64,000 nt of DNA. Origin: Cercophora sp. LCS_1. Taxonomy: Eukaryota; Ascomycota; Sordariomycetes; Sordariales; Lasiosphaeriaceae. The number at the start of each line of letters is the position of its first letter. Positions within the stretch are counted from its first letter, which is position 1. The position numbers and the translations under genes were made by a program. The DNA lies in contig JAPZLL010000046.1 of the NCBI GenBank assembly GCA_036250225.1, positions 220,036 to 284,035 of the forward strand, in the 5' to 3' direction. Positions 32,066 to 43,636 of the stretch are shown here, one piece after another. The notes under the pieces were generated by a model. It made no database searches. It saw only the letters and a program-made list of their open reading frames with translations, and was not told the origin of the DNA.

Positions 32066-33539
32066 ATGTTCTCAAAGTTGTTGTGCGTGGGGCTGCTCGC
32101 TAGACGAGGGCTCGCCAGGCCCAGGCTAGACGAAGTGCCCGAGTTTGAGGATGAGGATATCGCCTCGGGGAAGGCCTTGGCTGAACTTAGCAAGCTTGCG
32201 CTCAAGGGGGCAGAGAAGCTGTACAATGAAAAGTGCGATGCGACGAACGTCAAGGTTCGGAAGGAGTGGTAAGTTTGTCCTCATTTCTTTCATGTGGCCT
32301 CCAACAAACGAACGATTGGTCAAACTAATGACATTTTATATGTTTTTAGGAGAACGCTCTCCAAACCACAGCGGAGGCAGTACATCGCCGCCGTGCAATG
32401 CCTACTCGAGAAGCCCAGCATTCTCGAGCCGGGTCGCGTGCCAGCAGCCAAGAACCACTTTGACGACTTCGTCTACGCTCATCTAAACCAAACCAGCATC
32501 GTCCACGGCACTGTACGCCCCCCATCCCCCATCCCACGACATGGGCTACCAACCCAGGGCAACTTCCTCCCTTGGCACCGATTCTTCATCCACACCTACG
32601 AAAACAGCCTCACCTCCTGCGGCTACAAACACCCCCTCCCCTACTGGGAATGGGGTCTCGATGTCGACTCCCCAAAAGACCTACCCCTCTTTGATGGCTC
32701 CGACACGTCCGTCAGCGGCGACGGCGCGCCGGTACCCCACGGCGATCTAATGGTGCAAAGCCCCGGTGAGCCGATCGTCTGGCGTTTGCCACCCGGTGAA
32801 GGCGGTGGGTGTATCCACTCCGGTCCGTTTGTCAATATGACGGTCAACTTTCGACCCAAGGCGTTGTCGAATGCTGGTACATTGGATAAAGTGAGGAATG
32901 ATGAAGCGACGGTGTATGAGCCAAGGTGTATCAAGCGGGATTTGAACTCGCATTTGGCGAGGGCGGCATCGACGTTTCGGAATACGACGGGGGTGATTTT
33001 GAAGGCGGGGGAGTTGGATATGTTTCAGGGGCTTTTGGTATGGGTTTCCTCCCTCGGTGGTGTGCGGAGGATAAGGGATGTGGTGAGGCTGGGCTGACTT
33101 TGGAGCAGGAAGGTCGATTTACTCACAACGCTGACGATCCGACGGCTGGCATTCATGTCTCGGGACACTTAACGTTTGGTGGTGATCCTGGTGGTGATGT
33201 CTTTTTGTCGCCTGCTGATCCAGCGTTTTATTTCCACCACGCGCAGATTGATCGTGTGTTTTGGATCTGGCAGATGTTGGACTTTGAGAACAGAAATGTG
33301 AGGATTTGAGCCCTCGCATTGCTCTTGGTGATGAAGAATGCTGACTGAACGACTAGAAAATGGCAATGACCATCACGCCAAACAATAACCCTCCGAGTCG
33401 CAATGCCACACTCGATGACCCCTTGTGGTTGGACCCTTTGGCAACCGAGGTGGTAATCAGGGACATGATGAATACGGTTGACGGGGATCATTTGTGCTAT
33501 GTGTATGAGTCGCACTGCCGTGGGTTCGTTGTTCCCTAA
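32066..33539 (+). CDS. Tyrosinase (type-3 copper protein)
   Basis: Exons 32066-32268, 32350-32512, 32558-33037, 33109-33297 and 33357-33539 give 1218 nt and 405 aa; introns are 45-81 bp. CuA ligands sit in YAHLNQTSIVHGTGNFLPWH (His ~111, ~120, ~129). CuB ligands sit in GIHVSGH (~297 and ~301) and FYFHHAQIDRVFWIWQ (~326). The 32513-32557 intron must be removed to form the contiguous CuA motif. The N-terminus is a short hydrophobic leader, so secretion is possible but weak. Fungal tyrosinases oxidise mono- and diphenols to quinones in melanin or secondary metabolism. The length matches the short, secreted-type tyrosinase group. Confidence 0.9.
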
Positions 33540-34043
33540 TAGATTGTTGATGGATGACAGTCTCCGAGGACAGGCAGCACTTGGCGGCCCGAGGACGTGC
33601 GAAAGGTGTAACGCACAAAACTCCGTTGCAAAAGCGTTGCAATTTTCGTTTGATGCCTATTGGATTTTGAGATACCTGTCCATGTCAATTGTCACTAACT
33701 TGCTTGCCTTGGGAGTTTGCGTCTCTCTGTTGTGGTCTTGGCACCGCCGGTGTGACCGAACCCCCCGGTCAAGCCCCTTTCCCTCTTCAGCTCGCCGACA
33801 TGTCATTTTGTGAGGACGGAGGCGCCGACCAGCGATATCTCTTGGCGGCATTGAGCACAGACAAGGCTGGAGGCCTTGTTTCGGGGCTCCCGCTTTCGCA
33901 TACCCACTTCGTCCCAAGCACACCCAAAACCTTGAAACAGCCCGAGCCTTTGGCATCCCTCTTCCTCGGTCTCTTGACTAGGCTCAGAATCGACACACGG
34001 CTAACCACACATTCACTCGTCAACTGTTGGTCAATGCCTGGGA
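33540..34043. other. Intergenic
   Basis: About 500 bp between tyrosinase and the first BTB gene. No coding feature seen; it holds the first BTB gene's promoter. Confidence 0.5.
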
Positions 34044-35229
34044 ATGGGGTCAATGAATATTGACGAAGGTGGCGATCTCCGCCTGGTCCTTTTCGAGAAG
34101 CAACCACAATCAAAATCCGACAATGACGGCGGCGAAAAAACACATACCGAACCCGGTTCCGATGAATCCCGGAAGCCAATCTCGCTGGTCGTCTCGTCCA
34201 AGATTCTCTGCCTCGCATCACCCGTCTTTAAGGTCATGCTTACCGGGAACTTCCGGGAGGCGAGGGAGTTTCGCAACTTGAACGCCTCCAAGGAGGGCCA
34301 GACTGAGCCTTACACCATCGAGTTGCCCGAGGACAACCCCTTGGGCATGACAAATCTTTTGCATCTCCTCCACTTCAACTTCGATAAAATACCCGAAACC
34401 ATCGCTGTCAAGGAGATAGAGTACATCGCAATCCTATGCGACAAGTACCAGTGCGCTCACATCCTGCAGTATTGCGGGAGGGTGTGGATCAATGACTGGA
34501 TTGAGGCCTTGGACGGTAACCCCCCCGGTGATCGGCTTGAGAGGAATATCTGTCGCTTGCTTGCTTTCGCCTATATTGCCCATCTTCCGCTCGAGTTCAA
34601 CCGGCTGGCCTGGTTACTCGTTTGCACGCACAACGGGCCGCTCCTCGCCGCCACTGGGAAGGTGAAAGAGGTTCTCTTCAACCACCCTCTTCTGTCCCAG
34701 GATGTTGCTCGTAGGTGCCGTCTCTGTTGCTGTGATGATACGACTGACATAGGCGGCTTTATTAGGCCACATCGATACCCGGAGGCAGGTTGTCTGTCGT
34801 CTCTTCCACGAGGCAATCGCCGCTCCTCTCAACACGAAGTGGAAGACACTCGACGGCGCATGTTTCGGTGCTGCTAAAGCAATCGGGAGATATCTCAGGT
34901 GGCTGCAAAACATTGATATTGCTTGCAACGATGACTCCTTTCGGCACCGGAATTTTGCGACGCTGTTTGCCCTGACAGAGAGTTCAGATGAGGCGTCGCA
35001 AGCGATAAGGGAAACTGTCCCGCAATGCACCGGGTACAGATGCGACTGTGAGCAGGACCGAGGAATCACTAATGGTAAAGATTTGTTGCAAAGGCTGCAG
35101 GATAAACTCCTACCCATAAAGGGGTATGGGAAGGCGTTCGTCTGCTTGGACTGCTTGAAGACAGGTGGAGAGTCTCGGACGGAGGGCAATTGCAAGGTAC
35201 CCCACACCTGGGAGTTTGAGGAGTGGTGA
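34044..35229 (+). CDS. BTB/POZ-like protein, paralogue 1 of tandem trio
   Basis: Exons 34044-34710 and 34766-35229 give 1131 nt and 376 aa. The intron is phase 1 (GTAGGT donor, GACTGAC branch, TTAG acceptor) at the same site as in the two downstream paralogues. The BTB-like fold covers residues ~45-150: VSSKILCLASPVFKVMLTGN, FREAREF, and IAILCDKYQCAHILQYCGRV. The C-terminal part carries C-x-C (CDC), then CLDC and C-x3-H (CKVPH). Fungal BTB proteins of this short type usually serve as protein-interaction modules, some as Cullin-3 adaptors. No zinc-finger or Kelch part is annotated for them that I know. Confidence 0.8.
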
Positions 35230-35599
35230 AAATGGGTGGTCATAGTGATAGAAATTCGGCAGGAGCAACTTCATTCCTTCCATCGCTGTCGTTGGCGAGC
35301 GGGGTACCAACCAAAAAAAACTTCCCTGGCTTCCCCCGATTCCTCCCGCTTTTTTGCGTGTTGTGCATTTCTTCTCCTGTAACTTTTCGCCGATCGTCCC
35401 CACCTTGAACCTGGCAGTGCGCGTCTTCTGATCAGCCCAAGCCAGGACACTTTAGCAAGCCTGGCCCATTCATCCCTCGGTGGGTAATCCCATTCTTTGT
35501 TGGCTTCTGTGCTTGGACTCTACAGAAATACTTTGACACGCTATGGTTTCCCAGGTAGCGCTTTCCCGGCTTACACGACACGAACCGTCAACCCCCACC
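35230..35599. other. Intergenic
   Basis: 370 bp between BTB paralogues 1 and 2. Pyrimidine-rich near 35320-35380; no gene. Confidence 0.5.
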
Positions 35600-37037
35600 A
35601 TGCCCACTCGCATCGTCTTGGACGAGGACGGAGATGTTCTCGTTGTCCTTTGCCGACACGAGTACACATCGGAGATTGACATCGGCACCGATCCCCGGCG
35701 ATCTGACAGCCTTGACGGCTCTGCCGTCCTTAAAGGTTACGCCCCTGACGGCCACTTTTCGCCAGCCGCTTCTTTATCAGAGAGCGATCGGGGATCCGCA
35801 CAGAGCAGTTTCGAACCTGAGGGCAGCGACGCAGCTTCCGAGCACCGCGGCAATTCTGCATCGAAGCAGGCGAATGACGAAGATGACGACGACCTGGTTC
35901 TAGAAGTGCTCGTCAACTCGAACATCCTTTGTCTCACATCTCGAGTATTCAAGGCTATGCTCACAGGTTCATTCCATGAGGCCAAAGAGCTTGCAAGAAC
36001 GAAAGCGGAATCGGAGCTCTATGTCCTCGAACTCCCCGAGGATCACGCCGAGGCAACTGCAACACTGTTCCGACTGATGCATCACGAGAACAACTGCATC
36101 CTGAACAACTACGCATCTTCGGAGCTCCTCGAGGAGATCGCATACGTTTGTGATAAGTATCTATGTACACATATCCTCAGACACTGCGGCAGCACCTGGG
36201 CACGGAATTGGATGGACGGGAACACGAACGGATACGAGGATCGCCGAGCCGAGACCTGCTGTCAAGAATGGTTCGAGGAATTGAGCCAGACGATCGTGTT
36301 CACATATGTCGCCAAGATTCCCGAAGAATTCGCCAAAGCTTGCCGACTTCCGCTTATGAATCATCCGGGCCCAGTGACGGGACACTCGACCCTGGCGTCA
36401 AAGCTGATAAACCACCCACTTGTTCCCATGGATGTGGCTTGTAAGACATCAATCCTCCATTTCGAGACAGATTCCATTATACCTAACTAACATTCACCAA
36501 GGGCACCTCGATAAGGTCATCAGGAACACCTTCGCAGAATTGCGCCGGGAAGCCGCCAAGCCGATCGAGAGAATCTGGAAGTCGACGTATAGCGGCTGCC
36601 ATCGAGCTGGCAACAATCTCCGGGAGTACATGAGGCTGCTCCGGGGGGTAAAGGTTTATCCGGACGTTGGGCGTTACCCTCAGGAGAGTATTTCTACCAT
36701 CATTTCGCCCTTGAAGGACCTTCAGTTCTCAGCCGGCGTCAGCCAGAAATGCGAGCTGGAGAATTGCGTGTGCATGGACGACGTTGCGGTGGGGGTGGAC
36801 AACATGTTTCGCGACCTGGCAAGTCGATTGGATCGCTTGGATGTACTCTCACTCTGGTTGGATGTCGTCTGTTTGGATTGCGCTCGGAATCTGGTGCAAG
36901 TCGGTGGTTTCTCCTGGTGGATGGGGAATGATCCCCCTTGTGTCACGCGGCATATCGAGATGCACGAACCAGATGTTTGGCAGCAAAAGCTGTCGTATAT
37001 GGGACGTCGGGCATCTAGCGATGTTCAGTACGAGTAG
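35600..37037 (+). CDS. BTB/POZ-like protein, paralogue 2 of tandem trio
   Basis: Exons 35600-36440 and 36502-37037 give 1377 nt and 458 aa. The start at 35600 (MPTRIVLDEDGDVLVVL) aligns with the start of paralogue 3; an upstream in-frame ATG at 35543 is less likely. The intron is phase 1 with CTAACTAAC near the branch and an AAG acceptor. BTB region: LVNSNILCLTSRVFKAMLTG, FHEAKELA, then YVCDKYLCTHILRHCGSTW. The C-terminal half has CVC, CLDC and CVTRH, the same Cys/His order as the other paralogues with longer spacers. An acidic Ser-rich segment precedes the BTB core. Confidence 0.8.
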
Positions 37038-37736
37038 TTGCGGGGCACACTCGGTGCCTAGGTAGTCAGAATGAGGAATGTAAATGAGCGTCAACAGTCA
37101 GGGTGGTTGCCGACTCTGACAACTCTTGTACCTCATCCCCACATGACCATTTATGGATGGATCTCGGGGCTCTTGTCAGAGGGTGGATGGGTTGGTCTTT
37201 CTGGAGATAGTGTCACTACCGTAGACAATGGGAGATCTCTGAATGTGAACGAGGCTTTCGCCTGCCCTCAGTCTTTTTTTGCTTGAACTTGGGCCTGTTA
37301 GGACTTATGTCACGCCATTCTGCTCACATCCTCGGCTGGGCTCCAGGGGGAGTTTTCCCGGGTTTCTCGGCTTGAAATGAAGGGTCGCTTTTGAAGTCTC
37401 GCAATTCCGGCTGTCTTCCTCCCTGTTGTTGGCGGGGCCGAAACAAATTTGTGGTTTTTGTTTTGCTGCCTTGAAACCTGACCTTTGTCCCCTGCGTTAC
37501 CTGCACCTCTTGCGCACACATTCACCAATTTCTTTCCGCTGTTTGCCTTCTCGTTCCTTCCATATAACCTGGCGATTAGCTCATGAAGGGTTTTTTTCTC
37601 TCTCGCAACAGTCTCTTCTCGACCCTGTAAGTGATTGTGGTTTTGAGTACCTAAGCATTCTGCCCAAGGTCAGCACATTCGCTAACATTCAGATTGCGAT
37701 TGAAAGTTTCCGCAGGACAGTTCGCCAACAGCCGCC
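37038..37736. other. Intergenic
   Basis: About 700 bp between BTB paralogues 2 and 3; T-rich tracts and a pyrimidine-rich leader before 37737. No gene supported. Confidence 0.5.
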
Positions 37737-39140
37737 ATGCTTTCCCGCATTGTCCTGAGCGATGAGGGCGATGTGTGCATCCTGGTGGAGCTCCCGGTCA
37801 TTGACACTTCGGAGGACAATGACCTCGAATTCCGCTCCCTCCCCGCTGAACCCACGGACGAAAGCGAAGTGTCTCGGTCTGCGGACAGCTCCGATGTTTC
37901 GGGTGGGGATGAGCATTCCGACGCCTCTGAGCCTCCCCACGGCAAGACCAACTCCCATCGGGGTTCCGAGCGGGCGCTCCAAGAATACGAGACCGTCGAA
38001 GTGGTCGTTGACTCGGCAATTCTGTGCAAAACATCGCCGATGTTTAAAAAGATGTTGAAAGGCCCCTTCAAAGAGGCCAAGGAACTGGCGGACCACAAGG
38101 CTGTGTCGGTGCTATACCAGCTTGACCTCACCAAGAACAGCGGCAAAGCAGAGGGCAAAGGCGACGAGGAGGATGACAACGAAGCAGAGAAGGACGGCGA
38201 AGCAACTCTCCTGCTTCTGCGTCTTGTCCACTACGACCTGCCAAATACGCCCGAGAGGCTTTCCGTGGAGAGGATGGAGCGGCTCGCAGTAGTATGTGAC
38301 TACTACCAGTGCACCCATATCCTCAAATACTGTGGTGCAATCTGGGCTAAGGCATGGCTGGAGTTGACTGCCTCCGTCATTGCTTTTACCTGGCCGAAGC
38401 CGTGCGAGGACTTGTGCCGTGTCATTGCGTTTACATACGCGGCTGGCCTCTCCAAGGAGTTCAACCTGGCTTGTTGGCTTTTGATCATGCACTATCCCGG
38501 CCAGATTGGCGGGGAGCCCATGTGCCCTCCCAAATTCGACATCAAGTTGCTTTCCGACCACCGGCTCCTCCCTAAGAGCGCCCGGATTTGTTGTAAGTTT
38601 CGTGTCCCAGATCATGCACCCGCCGAGGGAACTCCTAACAGTTTGATTGCAGGGCACATCGAGCAAGCCCGCAGCATGATACAGAAGACAATCGGCGATC
38701 TCATCATTCACCCCTTCACGTACCCCTGGGACTCGATGGGTAAACGATGCTTCCTAGCGGCAAAGTGCCTTGGGGTCTATAGCGAGTTCCTCCAAACCTT
38801 GAGCATCTTCCCCTCCTCCCACATCTGGGACTTTACGAGCCTGTACGATGTGACGGACATGGTGGCGTCCAAGTTCAAGTATTTCCCGCCGCTCGAAGTT
38901 AAGCATCACGACCATTGCAATTGCAACTCGGACATTTCGCAGGGGATCCATGTGTTTCTCGGCAAGATTCAGGACTTCAAGCAGGACATTATGTGTCTCG
39001 ACTGCATCAAGACTGATGGAGCTTCCCAGCGGGGCAATACTTGCAAGGTTTCTCACAGATGGTACTACTGCTGCGGGAAGCGTCGCCGCTATGGCGAGCT
39101 GGAGATTATCGACATGTTCAAGGTTGACGATTACCCATGA
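37737..39140 (+). CDS. BTB/POZ-like protein, paralogue 3 of tandem trio
   Basis: Exons 37737-38592 and 38653-39140 give 1344 nt and 447 aa. The 60-bp intron (GTAAGT donor, CTAAC branch, GCAG acceptor) is a multiple of three and has no stop, so retention would add 20 residues in frame. The BTB core reads VVDSAILCKTSPMFKKMLKG, FKEAKELA, then VVCDYYQCTHILKYCGAIW. An acidic Lys/Glu insert (~135-160) is unique to this copy. The C-terminal signature is CNC, CLDCIK and CKVSH. It is the closest copy to paralogue 2 in its N-terminal start MLSRIVLSDEGDV. Confidence 0.82.
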   Translation: MLSRIVLSDEGDVCILVELPVIDTSEDNDLEFRSLPAEPTDESEVSRSADSSDVSGGDEHSDASEPPHGKTNSHRGSERALQEYETVEVVVDSAILCKTSPMFKKMLKGPFKEAKELADHKAVSVLYQLDLTKNSGKAEGKGDEEDDNEAEKDGEATLLLLRLVHYDLPNTPERLSVERMERLAVVCDYYQCTHILKYCGAIWAKAWLELTASVIAFTWPKPCEDLCRVIAFTYAAGLSKEFNLACWLLIMHYPGQIGGEPMCPPKFDIKLLSDHRLLPKSARICCKFRVPDHAPAEGTPNSLIAGHIEQARSMIQKTIGDLIIHPFTYPWDSMGKRCFLAAKCLGVYSEFLQTLSIFPSSHIWDFTSLYDVTDMVASKFKYFPPLEVKHHDHCNCNSDISQGIHVFLGKIQDFKQDIMCLDCIKTDGASQRGNTCKVSHRWYYCCGKRRRYGELEIIDMFKVDDYP

Positions 39141-39607
39141 ACAAGCTTAGGCAGCTAGTGTTTCCTATGTACTTTTACTCGGACAGTCTCATGCCGTTCG
39201 CTCGTTGGCAGTACCGAACTGGTAACATCTCTAGGTAGTAATGCACTCAACAATGGTGTGCTATGACGCCCCAGCCTTTTCTCTCAAGGGCTTTCAAGCC
39301 TTTCTACCTGGAATGCTTGCGGAACTCGTTTGTTGCGTCATATTACTCCCTAGAGATTGCACGAAATAGGTACCTTATCAGCATGAATCGCTGGCTTGTC
39401 CTAGTTCAACTCTACCATCAGATCAAATACATGCTAGAGCACACTTGTTGGCCCCCACCATTCACCCGCCTCACTGCCCACCTACCTACCTACTAGGCAC
39501 CCCGATTGACTTTGATATTATATCCCCAATTAGCTCCAACAGGACATCAGTAGCTACTGAAAAGAGCTCCTCGATTCCTTCGTATTGAGGCCGCAGCATG
39601 AGGCAAG
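39141..39607. other. Intergenic
   Basis: About 470 bp between convergent genes; includes a short CCTACCTACCTAC microsatellite near 39480. No gene. Confidence 0.5.
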
Positions 39608-40750
39608 CTAGACCAGCAAGGCATCCACCTGGGCGGTGATATCATACATGGGGAAGAGGGTTCTGTTCCCCGCGTTCGTGCCTGGGACGATTTGCCCAGC
39701 AAAAAACAACTCGACCATGTACAGGCTCTCGCCAATCTGCACCGCAGTCGGCACAATGGCTCCGGGCCCTGCGAACGCCATGTCGTTGGCAACGGTCCCG
39801 AGGTGCTCAGCCGCCCGCCAGGTCCCGTCTCTCGACCTCAGCACCACAATGCCCACCGTGTTGATGGCAACCAGCAGGACGGTTCCGTGGTATTTCGGGG
39901 GCAGGTAGATGGCGTCCGTGGGGGGTAGGGGCAGATTCGGAGTCCTGGGAACGAGCCGCGGGCGGCCGGTGGCGTCGCGCATGTCGAAGCGGTAGATCTC
40001 GCCGCCGTTGCCGCCGTTGTTGTCGTTGGCCAAGAGGATGTCGCCCGTTGCGGCCAGGCCGGAATACCCGCGCGTGGTGGTTACGATGGGGGACGGCAGA
40101 TACCAGGGCGTCACCCGCCGTCCCTTTTTGTCGATCCGGAGGATGGAAGAGGGGTAGGTGCCCACGACGTAGGTGTTGCCGCGGGCATCGTGCTCGGCCT
40201 CCTGGAAGCCGCCGTATGCGCCCTGGCCGGTGGCAGTGAGATTGACGGCCCAGAGCGGCCGGCGCGACGAGGGGTCGTACTTGATCAAAAAATTGTCGCC
40301 TGAGACATCCTGGCCGCCCGTGATGAAGGGGTTTGGGCTGTTCATGACGATTGACAACAGCCCGGTTCGCTTATCCCAGGTAAGCCCGCTGGCGTGTACG
40401 TCTGGCCGCCCGGTTATGCCTGGGAATTCGACCGTCTCGACCGTCTGTGCTGTGTAGGGGTTGTAAACGGCTACACTAGCGTTGAAGAGGGCGCTGTGTA
40501 TCCGCCACCGTTAGCTCCCGGCGACGTAGGGTGTCGTCGATCGATCGAGTTAGGCTCACCTGAGGTACAACAAGCAGTGGTCACCATCCCAGTCGGCATT
40601 TTCAGGGTACAGCTGAAAGCGGTCGATGATAAACGAGCCACCGCTGAATGGCGGGCAGTGGTTGTGTCCCCGCGGAGTTGCTGGAAGGGTCGCCCAGGCC
40701 CTGCGAAAAAGCAAAGAGGAAATGGCAAATATCGTCGTCAGGTGAGACAT
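39608..40750 (-). CDS. Secreted Tri14 / Mala s 1-like beta-propeller protein
   Basis: Exons 40750-40560 and 40493-39608 give 1077 nt and 358 aa; the intron is 66 bp (GTGAGC donor, ACACAG acceptor). Residues 1-21 look like a signal peptide (TIFAISSLLF...WATLPA). Matching blocks are FIIDRFQLYPENADWDGDH, NASVAVYNPYTAQTVETVEF, FQEAEHDARGNTYVVGTYPS and TDAIYLPPKYHGTVLL, the pattern of the Tri14/Mala s 1 propeller family. Tri14 is a trichothecene-cluster protein of unknown biochemistry linked to virulence rather than synthesis, and Mala s 1 is an allergen. Homologues are frequent outside trichothecene clusters, so no toxin pathway is implied. Confidence 0.75.
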
Positions 40751-41373
40751 CGTGAGGTGGTATCTCAGATCGGACGCCAGGGGTTAAAAAAAAATGATGG
40801 GAAGCAAGAGCACCAAAAAAAAAAAAAAGCCCGACGTCGCAGGACCATTTATCGGACAGATCTCATTGATCCTGCTTGCGGGGGAGGGCATCAGGTCGTA
40901 CTCTTCGGCGGGCGGAACCCCACCCCTAGCAGCTGCAGTTTGGGTACAAGCCTTGGGTACCTTGGACAGTTCGGGAGTTCCCCGCGTTTGCGCGCGCAAA
41001 AAACCAGGGGGGAAGATGGGGACGTTGCAGCTCATGGAGGTCGAAAAGCGAATTGCGGTTGGGCTCTGGGACCGCCGTAGGCGGCGTCCAGCCCCTTACT
41101 ATGTAATTTTAAATCCAACGTGCTCCGGGTCCGCCGCGGGCACACCTGGCGTCCGCATTCACTTTCTCCTACTCCATGCATCCCTTCACAGAGCTGTACT
41201 AGGCTGCGACATACATCACCATCGCCATCACCAGCGCCAGCTGTGATATAGAAATTTAGAGCCTAAATCATTTGCATTAGTAATTGTTGCAGAGGTGCAG
41301 CGGGTGCGCACTGGATTTCTTGTGTTGCGCCTAGTTCCAACTACTTCCTACCTAGTGTTCGTTTTCCATGCCC
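40751..41373. other. Intergenic
   Basis: About 620 bp upstream of the Tri14-like gene and downstream of the MFS gene. A-rich runs at about 40787-40830. No gene. Confidence 0.5.
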
Positions 41374-43228
41374 CTATGGCTGTTCTTCCTTCCGATGCTC
41401 TTCGTTCCCCGCGCCAGTAGACGCAACAGCAGCTTCAACCTTTTGGGTCTTCTTGACGCTCCTCCATTCCATCGCCAAGCTTCCAACAAGGGTAAGGGAT
41501 GATGCGCAGATGCTGACGACGTAGACCCGCGTAATAGCGTGATTCAAGGCTTCCCTGACAGACGGCTGCAGCTGCGGCGGGACCTGGGCTAAAATCTTGG
41601 TCGCGCCGGCTTGAATGAGATTCTCCGGATCTAGGCCAGCGCCTGCTGGAAGCAGCTTCTCAAGGTTGGCTATGAGCCTGTTCTCAAAAATAGCCTGCGC
41701 GACGGCGACAAACACGGCCGCCCCAAGGGACTGCATGAACGCCATCAACGACGTGGCGATGGGTACATCGTCAATGGGAAGCACGGTCTGCACGGCAATC
41801 ATGGGCTGCTGCATGCCCATCCCAACAGCGAGACCGGTGAGCGCCTCGTAGCCGAACCACTGGCTGAAGCTAGCATCGACAGTCCACGTCGACATCAAAC
41901 CCTCTCCGATGGGGGCGAGAATGGAAGCAAGTAACATCAACGGGGCGTCTGCGTCCAGCGGGCTCAGCATCCCAGTCCTTCAACACGCAGGGGGGGGAAC
42001 TCACAATAGCCAAACACCGTCACCAGAACCCCGGAAATCATGATCATGACAACCATGCCGACGATCAAGGGCAGCAACCGAATGCCCGAGTTCACAGCGC
42101 TTACCTGCCGGATCACCTGGTGCCACAGTGGTGTGTAATAAATTAGAATAAATAACGCAGCGCCGTTGAAGAAGGCGTACCACGCCGCGGCGGCGACGCT
42201 TCGTTGCGTGATAATCCGTGGCGGCACAATCGCCTTGTCGCTCCTTAGATACTGAAGAACTCCAAAGGCGATACCTAGAGCGCCCGAGACCACGAACAAT
42301 GCGATGATGCGGCCGTCGTTCCAAGGGTACGTCGAGCCGCCCCACTGCAAAGCCAAGAGCAGACAGACGATGAAAGGGACGAACAGCGCCAGGCTGATCC
42401 AGTCGATCTGCTTGGCCTTTGTGAGGAATGGCAGGTTGTCAACAGCAGGCCGGCGCGGCGACTTGAAGAAGAAGGCGATGACGAGGGCGGTCACGGCGCC
42501 AAACGGCAGGTTGATGTAGAAACACCAGCGCCAGGTCAGACGGTCGGTGAACACGCCGCCGAGAAGAGGGCCGCAGACGGAGGCGATACCAAACATGCCG
42601 CCCATGGCGCCCATAAAGATAGGCCGGACCCGGAGCGGGACCGAGTGGGCGATGATGATGAGGGCACCAGGCATCAGGCCCGAGCCGCCCAGGCCGGCGA
42701 CAGCGCGGCCTATGATCAGGGCTGTGCTGGTTGGGGCGAGGGCGCAAACCAGCGACCCGAGCTCAAAAATGCCGACAGCAGCGAGGAAGACGATCTTGAT
42801 GGAAAAGTATGAATAGGCACTGCCGTAGAAGAGCTGGAAGGCAGCCGTACATAGCAGGAAGGCTGTTTCGTTTTGGTGAGAATCGCAGCACCGTGAGACT
42901 TGCGGGGATGCCTACCGCTGCCGTACCAGCCAATGTCTGAAACACTGCCAAACTCATCCGTAATCTTTGGAACAGCATTGGCAACAATGGTTTGGTCCTG
43001 CTTGGGGGTCAGAACAAGAGCCGTACGGGGGCTGGAAAGGGCCGGGCCGGGACTGACCAGAGCAAACAGAAAGACGGCAAAACAGAGCCCGATAGTGATG
43101 AGTCCGAGCCCGAGGGGAGTAGGATAATGTAGTTCTGACGATGGCGAAGCGTGCGTTTCCATGTCCACCCGTGAAGGCGGCATTGTAGGGCTGCTGTTGC
43201 TGGCCCTGCGCTGTTGGAGCTCGCCCAT
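41374..43228 (-). CDS. MFS transporter, DHA2 (14-TMS) drug:H+ antiporter type
   Basis: Exons 43228-43058, 42997-42916, 42862-42005 and 41948-41374 total 1686 nt and give 561 aa; introns are 53-60 bp. After splicing the N-terminal motif reads LDQTIVANAVPKITDEF and DIGWYGSAFLLCTAAFQLFY. Motif B/C-like GRAVAGLGGSGLMPG and GPLLGGVFTDRLTWRWCFYI are the hallmarks of the 14-helix DHA2 branch (aflT/efflux-pump type). Plasma-membrane efflux of small molecules is the family role. It is transcribed divergently from a Zn2Cys6 regulator 408 bp away, which supports co-regulation. Frame is intact. Confidence 0.9.
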
Positions 43229-43636
43229 TGTTCCTTTGACTGAATTTTGGGTGGTCTGATAGCGGCGAGATAAAGCGCAGAATGGAGCGAAACTCTAAAT
43301 AGATATGCAAGAACATAACGCTACGGTATCCGCTAGCTTGGTTTCCCATTTTATCTTCCACGACCATCCGCGAGCTACGACACCTCCGCAACACGCTGTT
43401 GGGATGGCCACACAGGGCAGGGATCGCGTTGCCTACCGAAAAGGGTTTAGCCTACTGGGCCTGGGCCATCCGGCGGACGTCACAAACATGTGATACCTCA
43501 TAGAACCCGCTTCTCCTGGCTCCAACTCTCTCCATTTCCCATCGCACTGCCTTCCAGAAAAGACTCTTAGTTTCCGAGGGGAAGTCTGCCGATTATTCTT
43601 TTTTTTCTTTTTTTTCTTTCTTGTTTTCTTCCAAGG
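43229..43636. promoter_or_regulatory. Shared divergent promoter of MFS and Zn2Cys6 genes
   Basis: 408 bp between the two start codons. It has a CGGCGG pair followed by ACGTCA (about 43471-43482), which resembles a CRE-like half and CGG triplets bound by Zn2Cys6 factors. A long T/C tract lies at 43598-43630 just before the regulator's ATG. Binding is not shown by sequence alone. Confidence 0.4.

Noticed and set aside
42439..42747. Minus-strand Arg/Pro frame
   Set aside because: Alternative frame inside the DHA2 transporter, whose exons and motifs are clear.
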